In this document: in pieces, positions 28,078-36,284 of the stretch | Position numbering within the stretch: position 1 is the first letter of the stretch | Layout: each line of letters begins with the position of its first letter | Origin: a virus | IMG/VR virus record: IMGVR_UViG_3300044620_001849 | Coordinates: 1-46,558 of that record | DNA: 46,558 bases | Strand: one strand, 5' to 3' | Notes under the pieces: model-generated | The model's input: only the letters and a program-made list of their open reading frames with translations | Databases searched by the model: none | What the model was told of the DNA's origin: nothing | Made by a program: the position numbers and the translations under genes

Positions 28078-28087
28078 GCTCGACTCC

Positions 28088-29173
28088 TTACTTGTTTAAT
28101 AAATTTTCAATACGTTTCCCAATCCACGTAATTACGGGAACTGGCCATGAGTTACCCAATGCCCTAAATCTTAAGTAGTCTGGGCATTTTTCAGCTGGCT
28201 TGCCGTTATAAGGTATCTTAGTGTAGTTGTCAGGAAAACCTTGTAAACGTTCATACTCTGTCGCGCTTAAGTTTCGCACAAGAGAGTCGCTAACAGCAAT
28301 AATTTGAGACTGATCAGTAGACAAAGTGAACGTCTTATTTTCACTCGTAAGGAATCCACTTCCGCCGCCAAACTTCTCGCTAAGCCGCTCTCCTCCCTTT
28401 TCCCCCGTGTACCGTCCCTTTCCTCTAAACTTATAAGCTATCGCTACAGCATCTCGTCCGGATACATCTTCTTCATTGCCTCGTAAAGGTAAACCGGCAC
28501 TTGTTTTTGAATCTTCGCCGCTCTCCGTACGTAACCCTGCGCTGCTTTTAAACTCAAATAATACTTGCCCAATGTCGATGTCTTCTCGAGCACTTGCGAC
28601 AACAAACAAACGTCTACGTCGTTGGGCAAGTCCGAAATGTTGAGCGTCCAGTACTCTCCAGACAACTGTTCTTTTCGGCCCAACAACCAAACCCGCGTCT
28701 GCCCACCTTCTGTTTGATAACGTGATAGGTTCTTGCTCTCCGGCAAGCTCTCCAACAAAACAACCGAAGGCATTGTCTGGCGTGTTGAGAACTCCTGGCA
28801 CGTTTTCCCAAAAAACAATTGCGGGTTGCTGTCCGTTTGATTCTCTAATTTCGTCAATTGCATCGGCTACCTCGCAAAATTTTAAAGTTAAGTTAGCTCT
28901 CGAATCTGTCAGAGATTCTCGATTACCTACAGTACTGAATGCCTGGCAAGGAGTTCCGCCGCAAAGTATATCCGGGGATTCAGCTACTTTAGATTTTATC
29001 AAATCTTCTAGGCCGAGCATGTCCCCGTAGTTTACTACGTCAGGGTAGTGATGCTTAAGCACAGCACTAGGGAATTGATCTATTTCACAGTACCATTGTG
29101 GCGCCCATCCGAGCATGCCCCATGCAACTGTTGCTGCTTCGATGCCTGAACAAACTGATCCGTAAGTTAGCAC
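28088..29173 (-). CDS. DNA cytosine-C5 methyltransferase
   Basis: 361 aa. Motif I YGSVCSGIEAATVAW, motif IV catalytic GGTPCQAFS (Cys 76), motif VI FWENVPGVL, motif VIII QRRRRLFVVA, and motifs IX-X near the end (YERLQGFPDNYT; RALGNSWPVPVITWIG). All are present, so it should be active. The target recognition region lies between motifs VIII and IX. The GTG at 29173 preceded by AAGGAG-CAGCAC is the start: the frame continues upstream only through tRNA-Leu. It probably protects phage DNA from cytosine-sensitive restriction. No cognate nuclease nearby. Confidence 0.93.
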   Translation of the reverse strand: MLTYGSVCSGIEAATVAWGMLGWAPQWYCEIDQFPSAVLKHHYPDVVNYGDMLGLEDLIKSKVAESPDILCGGTPCQAFSTVGNRESLTDSRANLTLKFCEVADAIDEIRESNGQQPAIVFWENVPGVLNTPDNAFGCFVGELAGEQEPITLSNRRWADAGLVVGPKRTVVWRVLDAQHFGLAQRRRRLFVVASAREDIDIGQVLFEFKSSAGLRTESGEDSKTSAGLPLRGNEEDVSGRDAVAIAYKFRGKGRYTGEKGGERLSEKFGGGSGFLTSENKTFTLSTDQSQIIAVSDSLVRNLSATEYERLQGFPDNYTKIPYNGKPAEKCPDYLRFRALGNSWPVPVITWIGKRIENLLNK

Positions 29174-29206
29174 GTGCTGCTCCTTAGTAAGATACCGTAA
29201 AACGGC

Positions 29207-29292
29207 TGGTGCCAAAGACGGGAGTCGAACCCGTACGAGGTTGCCCTCAACGGTTTTTAAGACCGTAGCGTCTGCCATTCCGCCACTCTGGC
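29207..29292 (-). tRNA. tRNA-Leu (TAA)
   Basis: Reading leftward GCCAGAG ... ends CCA. The anticodon loop CTTAAAA (anticodon TAA) is closed by ACGGT/ACCGT, a variable arm follows, T-loop GGTTCGACTC. 86 bases with encoded CCA. Confidence 0.93.
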
Positions 29293-29293
29293 T

Positions 29294-29369
29294 TGGTGGG
29301 CCAAGCAGGATTCGAACCTGCAACCAAATCGTTATGAGCGATCTGCTCTGACCTTTGAGCTATTGGCCC
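29294..29369 (-). tRNA. tRNA with CAT anticodon (Met or Ile2)
   Basis: Acceptor GGGCCAA / TTGGCCC, D-arm GCTC/GAGC, anticodon loop CTCATAA, T-loop GGTTCGAATCC, encoded CCA. 76 bases. Sequence alone does not separate elongator Met from lysidine-modified Ile. Confidence 0.9.
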
Positions 29370-29409
29370 AGATAAATACCAGCGGAACTCTATTACCCCG
29401 CTGATATCT

Positions 29410-29415
29410 ATTATA
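29410..29415 (-). promoter_or_regulatory. Possible -10 box before two tRNA genes
   Basis: TATAAT on the leftward strand followed by a stem AGCGG / CCGCT (29378-29404), then the tRNAs. The -35 is poor. The same text GTATAATAG followed by a hairpin occurs before tRNA-Arg. Confidence 0.4.
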
Positions 29416-29422
29416 CACTAAT

Positions 29423-29980
29423 TCAATCCCAACGGTCCCAAGGCGTGCGAAGATAATTGTAATACCCTATGTAGTCATCCAGTTTTAAAAGACCCCCATA
29501 TATGTAGGCTTGTTCGGCCATGATTCCGTCCGCCACGTAATCATGCGTATATCGCAAATACTTCATTACCTTACCGCGAACCATGTAACAAGAAGTATCG
29601 ACGTTGCCGACACACGGATACGCGGTGGGCTCAAGTCGTACACTGTTGTTTCTCCATACTTGCCCCCACGTAATCATATTCAAGTGGCCGTAATTTAAGT
29701 CCTTGACCGTATCATACCATCGAGGATGAATAATATTGTCGTCATCTAAGATGTAAATCCAGTCTTCATCGTTAAATTCAATTGAGTCAAGTGCGTAATT
29801 CCGATTAGGATTACCAGCAAAACCTGTGTACGGAGAGTGCAACACAGTAGCGTTTTCAACTTCTGGCTTGTCCTGCACAGACTGGTCGTATACAACTACC
29901 CAACGGCACTCTTTTGGAATAGACGCGCTGATTTCTGCTAAGTTTTCCGGGCGAGTGCAGGGTGTAATAATGTAGATCAT
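29423..29980 (-). CDS. Glycosyltransferase, GT-A fold
   Basis: 185 aa. MIYIITPCTRPENLAEISAS is a GT2-like N-terminus; DWIYILDDDNIIHPRWY carries the metal-binding DDD (about residues 78-80). YTGFAGNPNRNYALD is the nucleotide-sugar side, and YMVRGKVMKYL is a donor/acceptor loop. Shorter than usual, without a C-terminal extension. Pairs with the next glycosyltransferase gene, 13 bases away, so the two probably act on one glycan. Confidence 0.8.
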   Translation of the reverse strand: MIYIITPCTRPENLAEISASIPKECRWVVVYDQSVQDKPEVENATVLHSPYTGFAGNPNRNYALDSIEFNDEDWIYILDDDNIIHPRWYDTVKDLNYGHLNMITWGQVWRNNSVRLEPTAYPCVGNVDTSCYMVRGKVMKYLRYTHDYVADGIMAEQAYIYGGLLKLDDYIGYYNYLRTPWDRWD

Positions 29981-29993
29981 AAATTTTTCCTTC

Positions 29994-30797
29994 TTACTCA
30001 GCTAAATTTTTCATAAACTCTGAATTACATCTGTTAATTTGGTGCAAAATAACGTACAGCTCTCCAAAGTCATTTAGTATTTTATTATCTTGAACGTTTA
30101 GATCGTCAAAAGAAACACTATCCAATGTCAGTATCTGAGAACTTTTGTATGGTAGGATTTTTGTAGAACCTGCGTGTGTGTGGTTATAAATGTAAATATT
30201 GTACAAGCCTTGGTCCGGAACGTTTCTAAAACCTGGCTTATTCTCCCGCGCGTCGGCGTAGAATTTTAAGTACTCCATGATACCGGCATACTTACCTAGA
30301 GTCGTACCTGCACACACTACTGGCTGATTTTCAAAATTCTCAATGTTGTAATCAGCCGCGGCAGACGCCTGTTCAATCCAATGCCTGTTTAAATTTGAAC
30401 TACTATTGTTTTTGTCCGAGAGTATGTTTCGTTCCGCAGCACAGTACAGCTGCTCTTTAAACTCTATAGAAAACGGATCACCCTGGAAAACAACGTCGTC
30501 TAGATCACTAAACATTATCTTATCGACGTCTTCAGCAGGCCATTTAGACAATATGTCGTAGTAAATTTCAAAACGATTTAACATCAACTCGTATTTAAAG
30601 ACAAAGTCACTGTAAATTTGAAAGTTGTATTCAGCGCACAGATCCTCCAGCTCCTTAAATATTTTACCCCTCTCGCACAATATAATTACTTTGCAATCCT
30701 GATTGTACTTTCTTAAGCTCTTTGCAAAATAGTATATCCCACCCTTGTCAGTTTTTAAACTGTTGTACCCACTATAAACACCAAAGATGACGTTCAT
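29994..30797 (-). CDS. Glycosyltransferase-like protein
   Basis: 267 aa. MNVIFGVYSGYNSLKTDKGG begins a Rossmann-type core, and KIMFSDLDDVVFQGDPF carries a DxD-like DLDD (about residues 96-99). The conserved end VVCAGTTLGKYAGI and FRNVPDQGLYNIYIYNH resemble small family-8/unclassified glycosyltransferases of phages. AAAGGAGG precedes the ATG. Upstream of the gene at 29423 in one transcript. Confidence 0.65.
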   Translation of the reverse strand: MNVIFGVYSGYNSLKTDKGGIYYFAKSLRKYNQDCKVIILCERGKIFKELEDLCAEYNFQIYSDFVFKYELMLNRFEIYYDILSKWPAEDVDKIMFSDLDDVVFQGDPFSIEFKEQLYCAAERNILSDKNNSSSNLNRHWIEQASAAADYNIENFENQPVVCAGTTLGKYAGIMEYLKFYADARENKPGFRNVPDQGLYNIYIYNHTHAGSTKILPYKSSQILTLDSVSFDDLNVQDNKILNDFGELYVILHQINRCNSEFMKNLAE

Positions 30798-30859
30798 GCT
30801 GCTACCTCCTTTTACATTTTTAAATATGCCAAGATTTTATTTTTCCACCGAGTAGTGGT

Positions 30860-30935
30860 TGGTACCGGCGGAGGGAATCGAACCCCCGACAACCTGCTTA
30901 GAAGGCAGATGCTCTATCCGCTGAGCTACGCCGGC
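30860..30935 (-). tRNA. tRNA-Arg (TCT)
   Basis: Acceptor GCCGGCG / CGCCGGT, anticodon loop CTTCTAA (TCT) within TCTGC / GCAGG, T-arm GGGGGTTCGATTCCCTC, encoded CCA. 76 bases. TCT decodes AGA, a rare codon in GC-rich hosts. Confidence 0.93.
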
Positions 30936-30940
30936 ATAGT

Positions 30941-30974
30941 AATAGTACCAACGACTTTCATCGTTGGTACTATT
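30941..30974 (-). repeat. Perfect 14-bp palindrome at tRNA-Arg
   Basis: AATAGTACCAACGA (30941-30954) and TCGTTGGTACTATT (30961-30974) around a 6-base loop. It lies between the tRNA-Arg 5' end and the -10 box, so it would be the first structure in the transcript. Confidence 0.8.
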
Positions 30975-31000
30975 ATACATTATCTATTCGGGAGTTTCAG
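30972..31000 (-). promoter_or_regulatory. Sigma-70-like promoter of tRNA-Arg
   Basis: Leftward CTGAAA (30995-31000), 17-base spacer, TATAAT (30972-30977); it overlaps the last codons of the upstream gene and the palindrome. Confidence 0.6.
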
Positions 31001-31250
31001 TTGTTTCTTCAGCCTTCTTGTCAGCTATCAATTCTTCTAGCGTTTCAATCGGACTCAGAGCGTACACCATATTAAAAACGCCTGCTTCGCAATCAGGGCA
31101 GAAAGATACAGGAAGGATACCAATCCATCCCATAACACCCCATTCTTCCTCGTCGTAGGAAGTACCGCAAATCGAACAGCCTTTACCCATAGGGTGCAAT
31201 GGATCTTTTTCCGGATTGTACTCCGGGTTGTTTGTAATATTCTCAGTCAT
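30984..31250 (-). CDS. Zinc-binding small protein, 88 aa
   Basis: Two CxxC pairs: CSICG (about residues 25-28) and CPDCE (about 51-54), flanking a hydrophobic stretch with GVMGWIGILPVSF. The C-terminal third is acidic. Probably a zinc ribbon. Follows the DUF1599 gene by one base, so it is cotranscribed with the thyX group. Not further assigned. Confidence 0.7.
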   Translation of the reverse strand: MTENITNNPEYNPEKDPLHPMGKGCSICGTSYDEEEWGVMGWIGILPVSFCPDCEAGVFNMVYALSPIETLEELIADKKAEETTETPE

Positions 31251-31251
31251 G

Positions 31252-31695
31252 TTACTTACCCCACTTTCCTCGTCGTAAAATAATCATAATAATTGCGTAG
31301 CTAGCCAGGTCCATGAGAGTATCGTCAACCGATTCGTTCTTTGGTTCCTTCGGCTGCGACCACTTACCAGTACCAATATCCCACCCCATCAGATTCATAA
31401 GGCGAGCTGTCTTATCCCACAGGCGAACAGCTACTCCTTGCTCGCCAGCTCCTTTAATGTTCCATGACGAGTAGTCGGCTGTCTTCTTCTTGTGCATCTC
31501 GAGTAAGCTATCTAAGATGGCTTGAAACTCCTTGGTCTGCTCCGGAATAAGGTGCTCGTTCTTGGGCATATAGCCGGTAGACTTAAGAAGCGGAACGAAG
31601 TCCTCGCTGCTAAACTTGTCACTAAGGCCGTTCTGTGCTTTTTCAAAGGCCTTACGAGCCTCATAAACTTTACTCAACAAATCAGGATCATACAT
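31252..31695 (-). CDS. DUF1599-type nucleotide metabolism protein
   Basis: 147 aa. KKKTADYSSWNIKGAGEQGV followed by RLWDKTARLMNL and ESVDDTLMDLASYAIIMII matches the helical DUF1599 (nucleotide modification associated) family, related to all-alpha MazG/dUTPase folds: E/D residues of two helices coordinate metal. Overlaps thyX by 8 bases and is coupled to it, supporting a role in the dNTP pool or in base modification. Confidence 0.75.
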   Translation of the reverse strand: MYDPDLLSKVYEARKAFEKAQNGLSDKFSSEDFVPLLKSTGYMPKNEHLIPEQTKEFQAILDSLLEMHKKKTADYSSWNIKGAGEQGVAVRLWDKTARLMNLMGWDIGTGKWSQPKEPKNESVDDTLMDLASYAIIMIILRRGKWGK

Positions 31696-32374
31696 CTTTA
31701 TTCTCCAATAATGAAATTTCGCGAAGAGCTTGAAAGTTGTCCTGGATTAGTCCCCAAGCTTGCTGAGCAATTACTCGGTGCTCTTCTTGAGTGTCCAGCT
31801 TACAACGGACAGCACAGTAATGTATCCAAGAACGCAGTGTCCCGTTAACGTACATTCTTGAGTTAACCAGACCCTCAGGAATTATGCTGCGGGCGACTTC
31901 TTTAGCGACGCCGTTCTGAATTGCCCAGTTGTAAGTGCGGGCTACTTCGACCTGAAGAGCCAGCTGCTTAGCTTCCCAAGCGTCATGCAAATCTTGGTCA
32001 TCCGTGTGCAGGCTGCTCTGACGGTTCTTCGTATCCTGCAGTCGCAAGTCTCGAGTAATCATTCCCAAGTCATCTAGGGGATTCGCGTACCGTTGGCTAA
32101 ATTCTTGAAAAGAAAAACTACGATGGCGCAAAATCTGACGAGCCACGTCTCGAGTCGTGTTGATTTCCATCACCACGTTGACCATTTCGAACGGAGACCA
32201 GTGACTGTGCTTGACCAGGTACCGCAGAAGATTAGCAGCGGTTGCGTGATTCGCCTGGTTTGCCGGGTTAGATACCCGGGCGGTGTATGCTAAAAACTCA
32301 GCCACTGTAAGAGCTATGAGTTTACCAGTCGGCCGCGTGATTGCAATAACTTCTGCTGTTCCGAACACTGACAT
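31688..32374 (-). CDS. thyX: Flavin-dependent thymidylate synthase
   Basis: 228 aa. The ThyX signature RHRx7S is present as RHRSFSFQEFS (residues 83-93), with HSHWSPFEMVNVVMEI before it and PEGLVNSRMYVNGTLRSWIHY near the end supplying substrate contacts. It makes dTMP from dUMP with FAD, NADPH and methylene-tetrahydrofolate, supplying phage DNA synthesis. AGGAGG precedes the ATG. Confidence 0.93.
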   Translation of the reverse strand: MSVFGTAEVIAITRPTGKLIALTVAEFLAYTARVSNPANQANHATAANLLRYLVKHSHWSPFEMVNVVMEINTTRDVARQILRHRSFSFQEFSQRYANPLDDLGMITRDLRLQDTKNRQSSLHTDDQDLHDAWEAKQLALQVEVARTYNWAIQNGVAKEVARSIIPEGLVNSRMYVNGTLRSWIHYCAVRCKLDTQEEHRVIAQQAWGLIQDNFQALREISLLENKDV

Positions 32375-32574
32375 TACCTGCCTCCTAAAAATAACATGGG
32401 GTCTACATCAAAAAATTGTGAAAGCTTAATAGCTTCTGCGACTGTAGGCTTACGATTGCCGTCCAACACTAGCTTAAGTTTTTCTACAGTAGTCTCCATG
32501 AAATCCGCCAGTTCTTCTACAGTAGCCTCCGCCACTTTAAGTTCTTGCTTAATCAACGTATGTACACTGCCCAT
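32374..32574 (-). CDS. Small helix-turn-helix protein, 66 aa
   Basis: The N-terminal helix (MGSVHTLIKQELKVAEATVE) leads into LADFMETTVEKLKLVLDGNR and TVAEAIKLSQFFDVDPMLFL, the five-helix pattern of Cro/C1-type regulators. A start overlapping thyX by one base means they are coupled. Likely a regulator; the operator is not visible. Confidence 0.65.
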   Translation of the reverse strand: MGSVHTLIKQELKVAEATVEELADFMETTVEKLKLVLDGNRKPTVAEAIKLSQFFDVDPMLFLGGR

Positions 32575-32582
32575 TGGATCCG

Positions 32583-33617
32583 TTACCGTCCTCTCAAATA
32601 AGTTAGATATTCACAAGCTAATTTCAAGTCTGAATTATACCACAATCTACCGTCCGGCAAGAAAATTATTGCACCGCACCCAGTACTGGCAGTTTCCGCG
32701 TAACCAATTTCCTTCGAGAATGCATCAATTCTTTTGTAGGCACCGGTTAAAACAGCCAACCGTTCCTTACCGTGCTTAATAAACGGACGCAACAGAGTTC
32801 CGATGTGCGTGTGTCCGCCAACACCAATGTCAAACGGGGCAGTCAACCGATCAAACCCTACCTCAATACCGTGAGTAGGATTGAATATGCTACTGTGTTT
32901 CCACTTGTGGCGGACAAGCGTTTCCCAGTGAGCACTGCCGCAAGTAATAGTTACTTGTGCTTCAAAAGGATCATAGATCACATGGGTCTGGCCCAGCAGG
33001 GAAGGTATGATGTCAATGCCGGACAGTTTCGTAGTCCAGTTGTCGTGGTTGCCACTGACCACCAGTAAAAGTTTTTCGTGGATTAGCTCGAGCCATCTAC
33101 GAAACATAGCAATCTCGGCGTGGAAACTGACTGCTTGATTTCGTTGAAGACCTTGCAGTTTTGAAACAATCCAGTTGTCAATACCGTCGCCGTGAAATGC
33201 CGCGTACATTCCAGGCGTGTCACGAATAAGCATCGTGTCTTTCAGAATAGCTGAGTAGTCTGTGCCTATGTTGCCTATGTGCAAGTCCGACAGAAAAGCA
33301 ATACCAGTCGGTTTTGACTCTAAGTGTATGTACTGTTTCTTCCGATGGTCCGCTGTCTGCTTGTAATCGTTATGGGCTGTAGCGGCAGCTTCCCACATCT
33401 TATCTGCTTGAGCAGGGTCGTACTTGTTCGGATCGACAGCTCTGATTATTGGAAACTCTACGGCTGCTTCGTCAGCCACAGACTCCGCAAGATGTTCTTG
33501 AAGAGCAGTAATTGCTTCCTGTTCAGTTCCGAAACGGCCGCCGTGAATCATCTTCTTTTGAACGCTGTCCCACCATCGAATACCATATCGACCGTTGCTA
33601 AAGTAAATTCCCTTCAT
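32583..33617 (-). CDS. Metallophosphoesterase with N-terminal DNA-binding-like region
   Basis: 344 aa. Calcineurin-type motifs: GIAFLSDLHIGNIGTD (about 107-122), GDGIDNWIVSK, VVSGNHDNWT (about 193), and GVGGHTHIGTLLR for the last metal ligands. The first 40 residues (IYFSNGRYGIRWWDSVQKKM ... FGTEQEAITALQEH) resemble an AP2/integrase-type arm DNA-binding motif. It could be a nuclease or phosphatase in replication or repair. AGGAGG precedes the ATG. Confidence 0.85.
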   Translation of the reverse strand: MKGIYFSNGRYGIRWWDSVQKKMIHGGRFGTEQEAITALQEHLAESVADEAAVEFPIIRAVDPNKYDPAQADKMWEAAATAHNDYKQTADHRKKQYIHLESKPTGIAFLSDLHIGNIGTDYSAILKDTMLIRDTPGMYAAFHGDGIDNWIVSKLQGLQRNQAVSFHAEIAMFRRWLELIHEKLLLVVSGNHDNWTTKLSGIDIIPSLLGQTHVIYDPFEAQVTITCGSAHWETLVRHKWKHSSIFNPTHGIEVGFDRLTAPFDIGVGGHTHIGTLLRPFIKHGKERLAVLTGAYKRIDAFSKEIGYAETASTGCGAIIFLPDGRLWYNSDLKLACEYLTYLRGR

Positions 33618-33625
33618 GATTCCTC

Positions 33626-34012
33626 CTAGTTGAGCTCTAGATCCTTTTCAGGTAACTCTGTAAAGGTGTCGTAGTATGCTCCAAATACGTTCTGAGCTGC
33701 TTGCTGTAGCTGCGGAGGTATACTCTTTAGCACGCTTTTATCATGCACCTCAAGCTTTCTTCCAAGAAGTTCAAAAGAAAACTTGAGTATGTCTTTAGTA
33801 ACTCCGAGATGCAAGTCCCTGCGGTTTGCTATTTCAAATACTGAATAACCTTCGCACCAGTCTTGCAGTATCTTTAACGACTGAGGATGGTTGTCTAAAA
33901 GAAAATGACTGTTTGCTTTGACAACCACCTCAATGTTAATACGATCCTCGTCTGCTAGCTTATTAGAGAACCAGTCTCTACACATCTCCCGTAAAAGTAA
34001 ACGACTCTTCAT
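33626..34012 (-). CDS. Unknown helical protein, 128 aa
   Basis: MKSRLLLREMCRDWFSNKLA; the ATG at 34012 has GAGGAA upstream and overlaps the end of the RecB-like nuclease gene. A start 16 codons earlier is open. A middle segment (WCEGYSVFEIANRRDLHLGV) could be a helix-turn-helix. Lies in the replication operon; role unknown. Confidence 0.6.
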   Translation of the reverse strand: MKSRLLLREMCRDWFSNKLADEDRINIEVVVKANSHFLLDNHPQSLKILQDWCEGYSVFEIANRRDLHLGVTKDILKFSFELLGRKLEVHDKSVLKSIPPQLQQAAQNVFGAYYDTFTELPEKDLELN

Positions 34013-34739
34013 TGGCTTCCTCAGGCCAGCAAATGTCTCGATGCGCGCAAACACGGTCACAAAAATAGCTTCGTTCTATTTTAGAATACACAGTGTCATT
34101 GAGTATCGACGTTAGCGTGGCTTCTAGATTTTTTATTTTCTCATCATAATTCTCCATAACCTTTGCTTCTAAAAGTTCAGAAGTACGCAAGTGGTGCCAG
34201 TAAACAGCTTTGGGTTTTTTTCCAAACACTTGTTCGTATGCCCACACATAAATAAGTAGCTGTGGATTGACTGCTAGTTCGGCACTGGTTGGTTTCTTTG
34301 ACGTGCTCTTATGGTCGATGATGTTCTCGTCGACCGTGATCATGTCAATAAAACCACGCATAAGAACCAGCGGATTCTCAGAAGGAAAGGGAAGCTTGAA
34401 GCCGTATTCAATCTGAGAAGGGGAAAACTTTTCCCAGTCCATGTCGCGTACAATTTCACGACCAAGCTGCGAAGCCTTTCCAATGAGATGAGTAGCAACC
34501 AGGCCATTCTCGCTGTTGACTGCCGAGGCAATGGCTTCATTGTAATAGCGCGAGAACACCTGCACAGGTGCGTCCTTGCCGTCGCCGTAGTAATGCTCGA
34601 TTGCGTGATGAAGCGCAGATCCCATCACGGTGTAAACGTGCCGGTTGCTGGTCAATCCGTCTATGTACTGCAGTTTATAAAGCTGAGCACATGTCTTGTA
34701 GAGATTGAAGCGAGAGGCACTAAACTCAGGTAGGGTCAT
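33978..34739 (-). CDS. RecB/Cas4-like PD-(D/E)XK nuclease
   Basis: 253 aa. SASRFNLYKTCAQLYKLQYI is the N-terminal motif with its cysteine. GSALHHAIEHYYG, LMRGFIDMITVDENIIDHKS (active-site D and D-x-K) and QLLIYVWAYEQVFG follow. The C-terminal FCDRVCAHRDICWPEE gives three cysteines that, with the N-terminal one, fit the four-cysteine iron-sulfur site. Likely a 5'-3' end-resecting nuclease that works with the RecA-like protein next door. ATG at 34739; an upstream TTG is not used. Confidence 0.85.
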   Translation of the reverse strand: MTLPEFSASRFNLYKTCAQLYKLQYIDGLTSNRHVYTVMGSALHHAIEHYYGDGKDAPVQVFSRYYNEAIASAVNSENGLVATHLIGKASQLGREIVRDMDWEKFSPSQIEYGFKLPFPSENPLVLMRGFIDMITVDENIIDHKSTSKKPTSAELAVNPQLLIYVWAYEQVFGKKPKAVYWHHLRTSELLEAKVMENYDEKIKNLEATLTSILNDTVYSKIERSYFCDRVCAHRDICWPEEANEESFTFTGDV

Positions 34740-35082
34740 TAGCTTGTCCAATCGGCGAATCAAATCGCATTTTTATGGTATATGCGGAACTTGCAAACAT
34801 TGACTTAGAATATTCAAGAGACTTGACATACGCCTCGTGCTCGGCAAACTGAGCCTTAAGTTCAGCAAGCTCGTCGAGCAGCGCAGAAGTTTCTGAAATC
34901 TTACGAGACCTGGCTACGTTACTACGTGGCTTGTCCTCTTCGACAGCAATTTGCTGCTCGATTCGCTCAATGTCACGCTCCTTGAGAATAATCAATTGCT
35001 TGAGTCTTCCAAATCCTTTGTAAGCTTGCGTGACTTCGTAGTAATCTGGGCAGTTTTGTACCCAAGTTTCAAGATCTCCCAT
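34726..35082 (-). CDS. Coiled-coil protein in recombination operon, 118 aa
   Basis: MGDLETWVQNCPDYYEVTQA then a long coiled coil (LKERDIERIEQQIAVEEDKP; LLDELAELKAQFAEHEAYVK). GGAGG precedes the ATG. Overlaps the nuclease gene by 14 bases and the RecA-like gene by 14, suggesting that the three work together. Confidence 0.7.
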   Translation of the reverse strand: MGDLETWVQNCPDYYEVTQAYKGFGRLKQLIILKERDIERIEQQIAVEEDKPRSNVARSRKISETSALLDELAELKAQFAEHEAYVKSLEYSKSMFASSAYTIKMRFDSPIGQANDPT

Positions 35083-36034
35083 TTAAGTCCTCCCTAATTC
35101 GCTCGTCAACTTCCAATGCTATCTGCTTCATGTCGTAGATAAGAACGCAGTTATCCATTCCCTGCGCTTTTTGCCCCTTGTACTCATACCAAGCACCAGC
35201 TTTCTGAATTATATCATACTCTAATGCCAGCGACAATACATCGTAATCAGGTCCAAGACCCTTACCGTTGAGCATCACGTATTCGCATTTTTGATTACCG
35301 CCGCCCTGTTTATTCTTAGCTACCGTCACTTGTATGTACAGCTTGTCTTCGTCAGTTCGTATCTTAGCAAGCTCGAGAGTAATCCGGCTAAAATATCGCA
35401 AAGCGTACGGCCCGTAAGGTTTCTTTTCGCTTCTGGCCATAGTCGATATGTTTGCGCGGTACTGATTAATAAATATAAACAGAGCGTTAGCGTTATCAAC
35501 TAAGCCAAGCAGCCGCAATATCCACCGAGACAGTAGATTAGCAGAGCCTGCCATGCGTGCCGGGTCATCGATTTCTTTATCAAATTCGTCTTTGGTTATG
35601 AGAGCAGGAACGCTGTCAAAGACTACTACTTGAATACCTTTTTCCAGCAGATGCTCGATTACAGGCAAGCCTTGCTCCGCATAGTCAGGACGATATACAA
35701 GCACCTTGTCGAGGTTGACACCAATCTTACCGGCGTAGACAGAATCAAATGTCCGTTCAAGATCGACAAACAACGAGTTTACTGTTCGTTCAACTTTACC
35801 GAGTTGGATAGATACTTCTTTTATTCCTTGGCGCTGGGCTTGAGCTATGTAGTCAAGAGCCAGTGTTGTCTTGCCGTGTCCCGGCTGAGCCAAGAGCTGC
35901 ATGATTGTGCCACCGCGTACGCCCTCAGAATGTCCAAGGGCTCGGTTAAGTGACTTAATAGACGAGGGATAGAATTGATAAACCTGCGCGTCACTGCCTA
36001 CAAGCATGCCGTCCAGGTTAAGCTTCTTACTCAT
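35069..36034 (-). CDS. RecA/UvsX-like recombinase or Sak4-type ATPase
   Basis: 321 aa from the ATG at 36034, which lies inside the overlapping stop of the previous gene (AATGAGTAA). Walker A AQPGHGKTTLA (about residues 48-58), Walker B IQVVVFDSVPALI (about 140), and NALFIFINQYRANISTM, the L1/L2-like loop before MARSEKKPYGPYALRYFSRI. Strand exchange or loading role in phage recombination, with the nuclease and coiled-coil neighbours. DNA-binding loops look short, favouring a small RecA-type. Confidence 0.85.
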   Translation of the reverse strand: MSKKLNLDGMLVGSDAQVYQFYPSSIKSLNRALGHSEGVRGGTIMQLLAQPGHGKTTLALDYIAQAQRQGIKEVSIQLGKVERTVNSLFVDLERTFDSVYAGKIGVNLDKVLVYRPDYAEQGLPVIEHLLEKGIQVVVFDSVPALITKDEFDKEIDDPARMAGSANLLSRWILRLLGLVDNANALFIFINQYRANISTMARSEKKPYGPYALRYFSRITLELAKIRTDEDKLYIQVTVAKNKQGGGNQKCEYVMLNGKGLGPDYDVLSLALEYDIIQKAGAWYEYKGQKAQGMDNCVLIYDMKQIALEVDERIREDLNGRS

Positions 36035-36275
36035 TTGCTGCTGCCTTTTCGATAAGGGGAACAAAAAACTCAGGAGACTTCATTAGCGTAGCCAAAGCAA
36101 GTGATGCTTTTTGATACGCTGCCAGCGGACTCATACCGTAGAATAATTCGTTCTGATCCGGGATGTCCTCGCAATCAGATGTTTGTACTATGTGAGCTAC
36201 CCATTTGTGGTGCTCTTCCGGATCTGGTTCCAAGTTCTTAAAAACAAAAATCTCCATCTCAATTGTAAACGGCAT
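36027..36275 (-). CDS. Unknown protein, 82 aa
   Basis: MPFTIEMEIFVFKNLEPDPE; small alpha/beta with GMSPLAAYQKASLALATLM helix. AAGGAG precedes the ATG. Coupled to the RecA-like gene by an 8-base overlap. Confidence 0.65.
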   Translation of the reverse strand: MPFTIEMEIFVFKNLEPDPEEHHKWVAHIVQTSDCEDIPDQNELFYGMSPLAAYQKASLALATLMKSPEFFVPLIEKAAANE

Positions 36276-36284
36276 ACATTCTCC

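Noticed and set aside
28444-28863. Second frame within the methyltransferase region
   Set aside because: It is a shadow frame over motif regions IV-VIII without its own ribosome site.
29174-29323. Longer start for the cytosine methyltransferase (50 extra residues)
   Set aside because: The extension is a translation of tRNA-Leu; a GTG with AAGGAG in front fits the family start.
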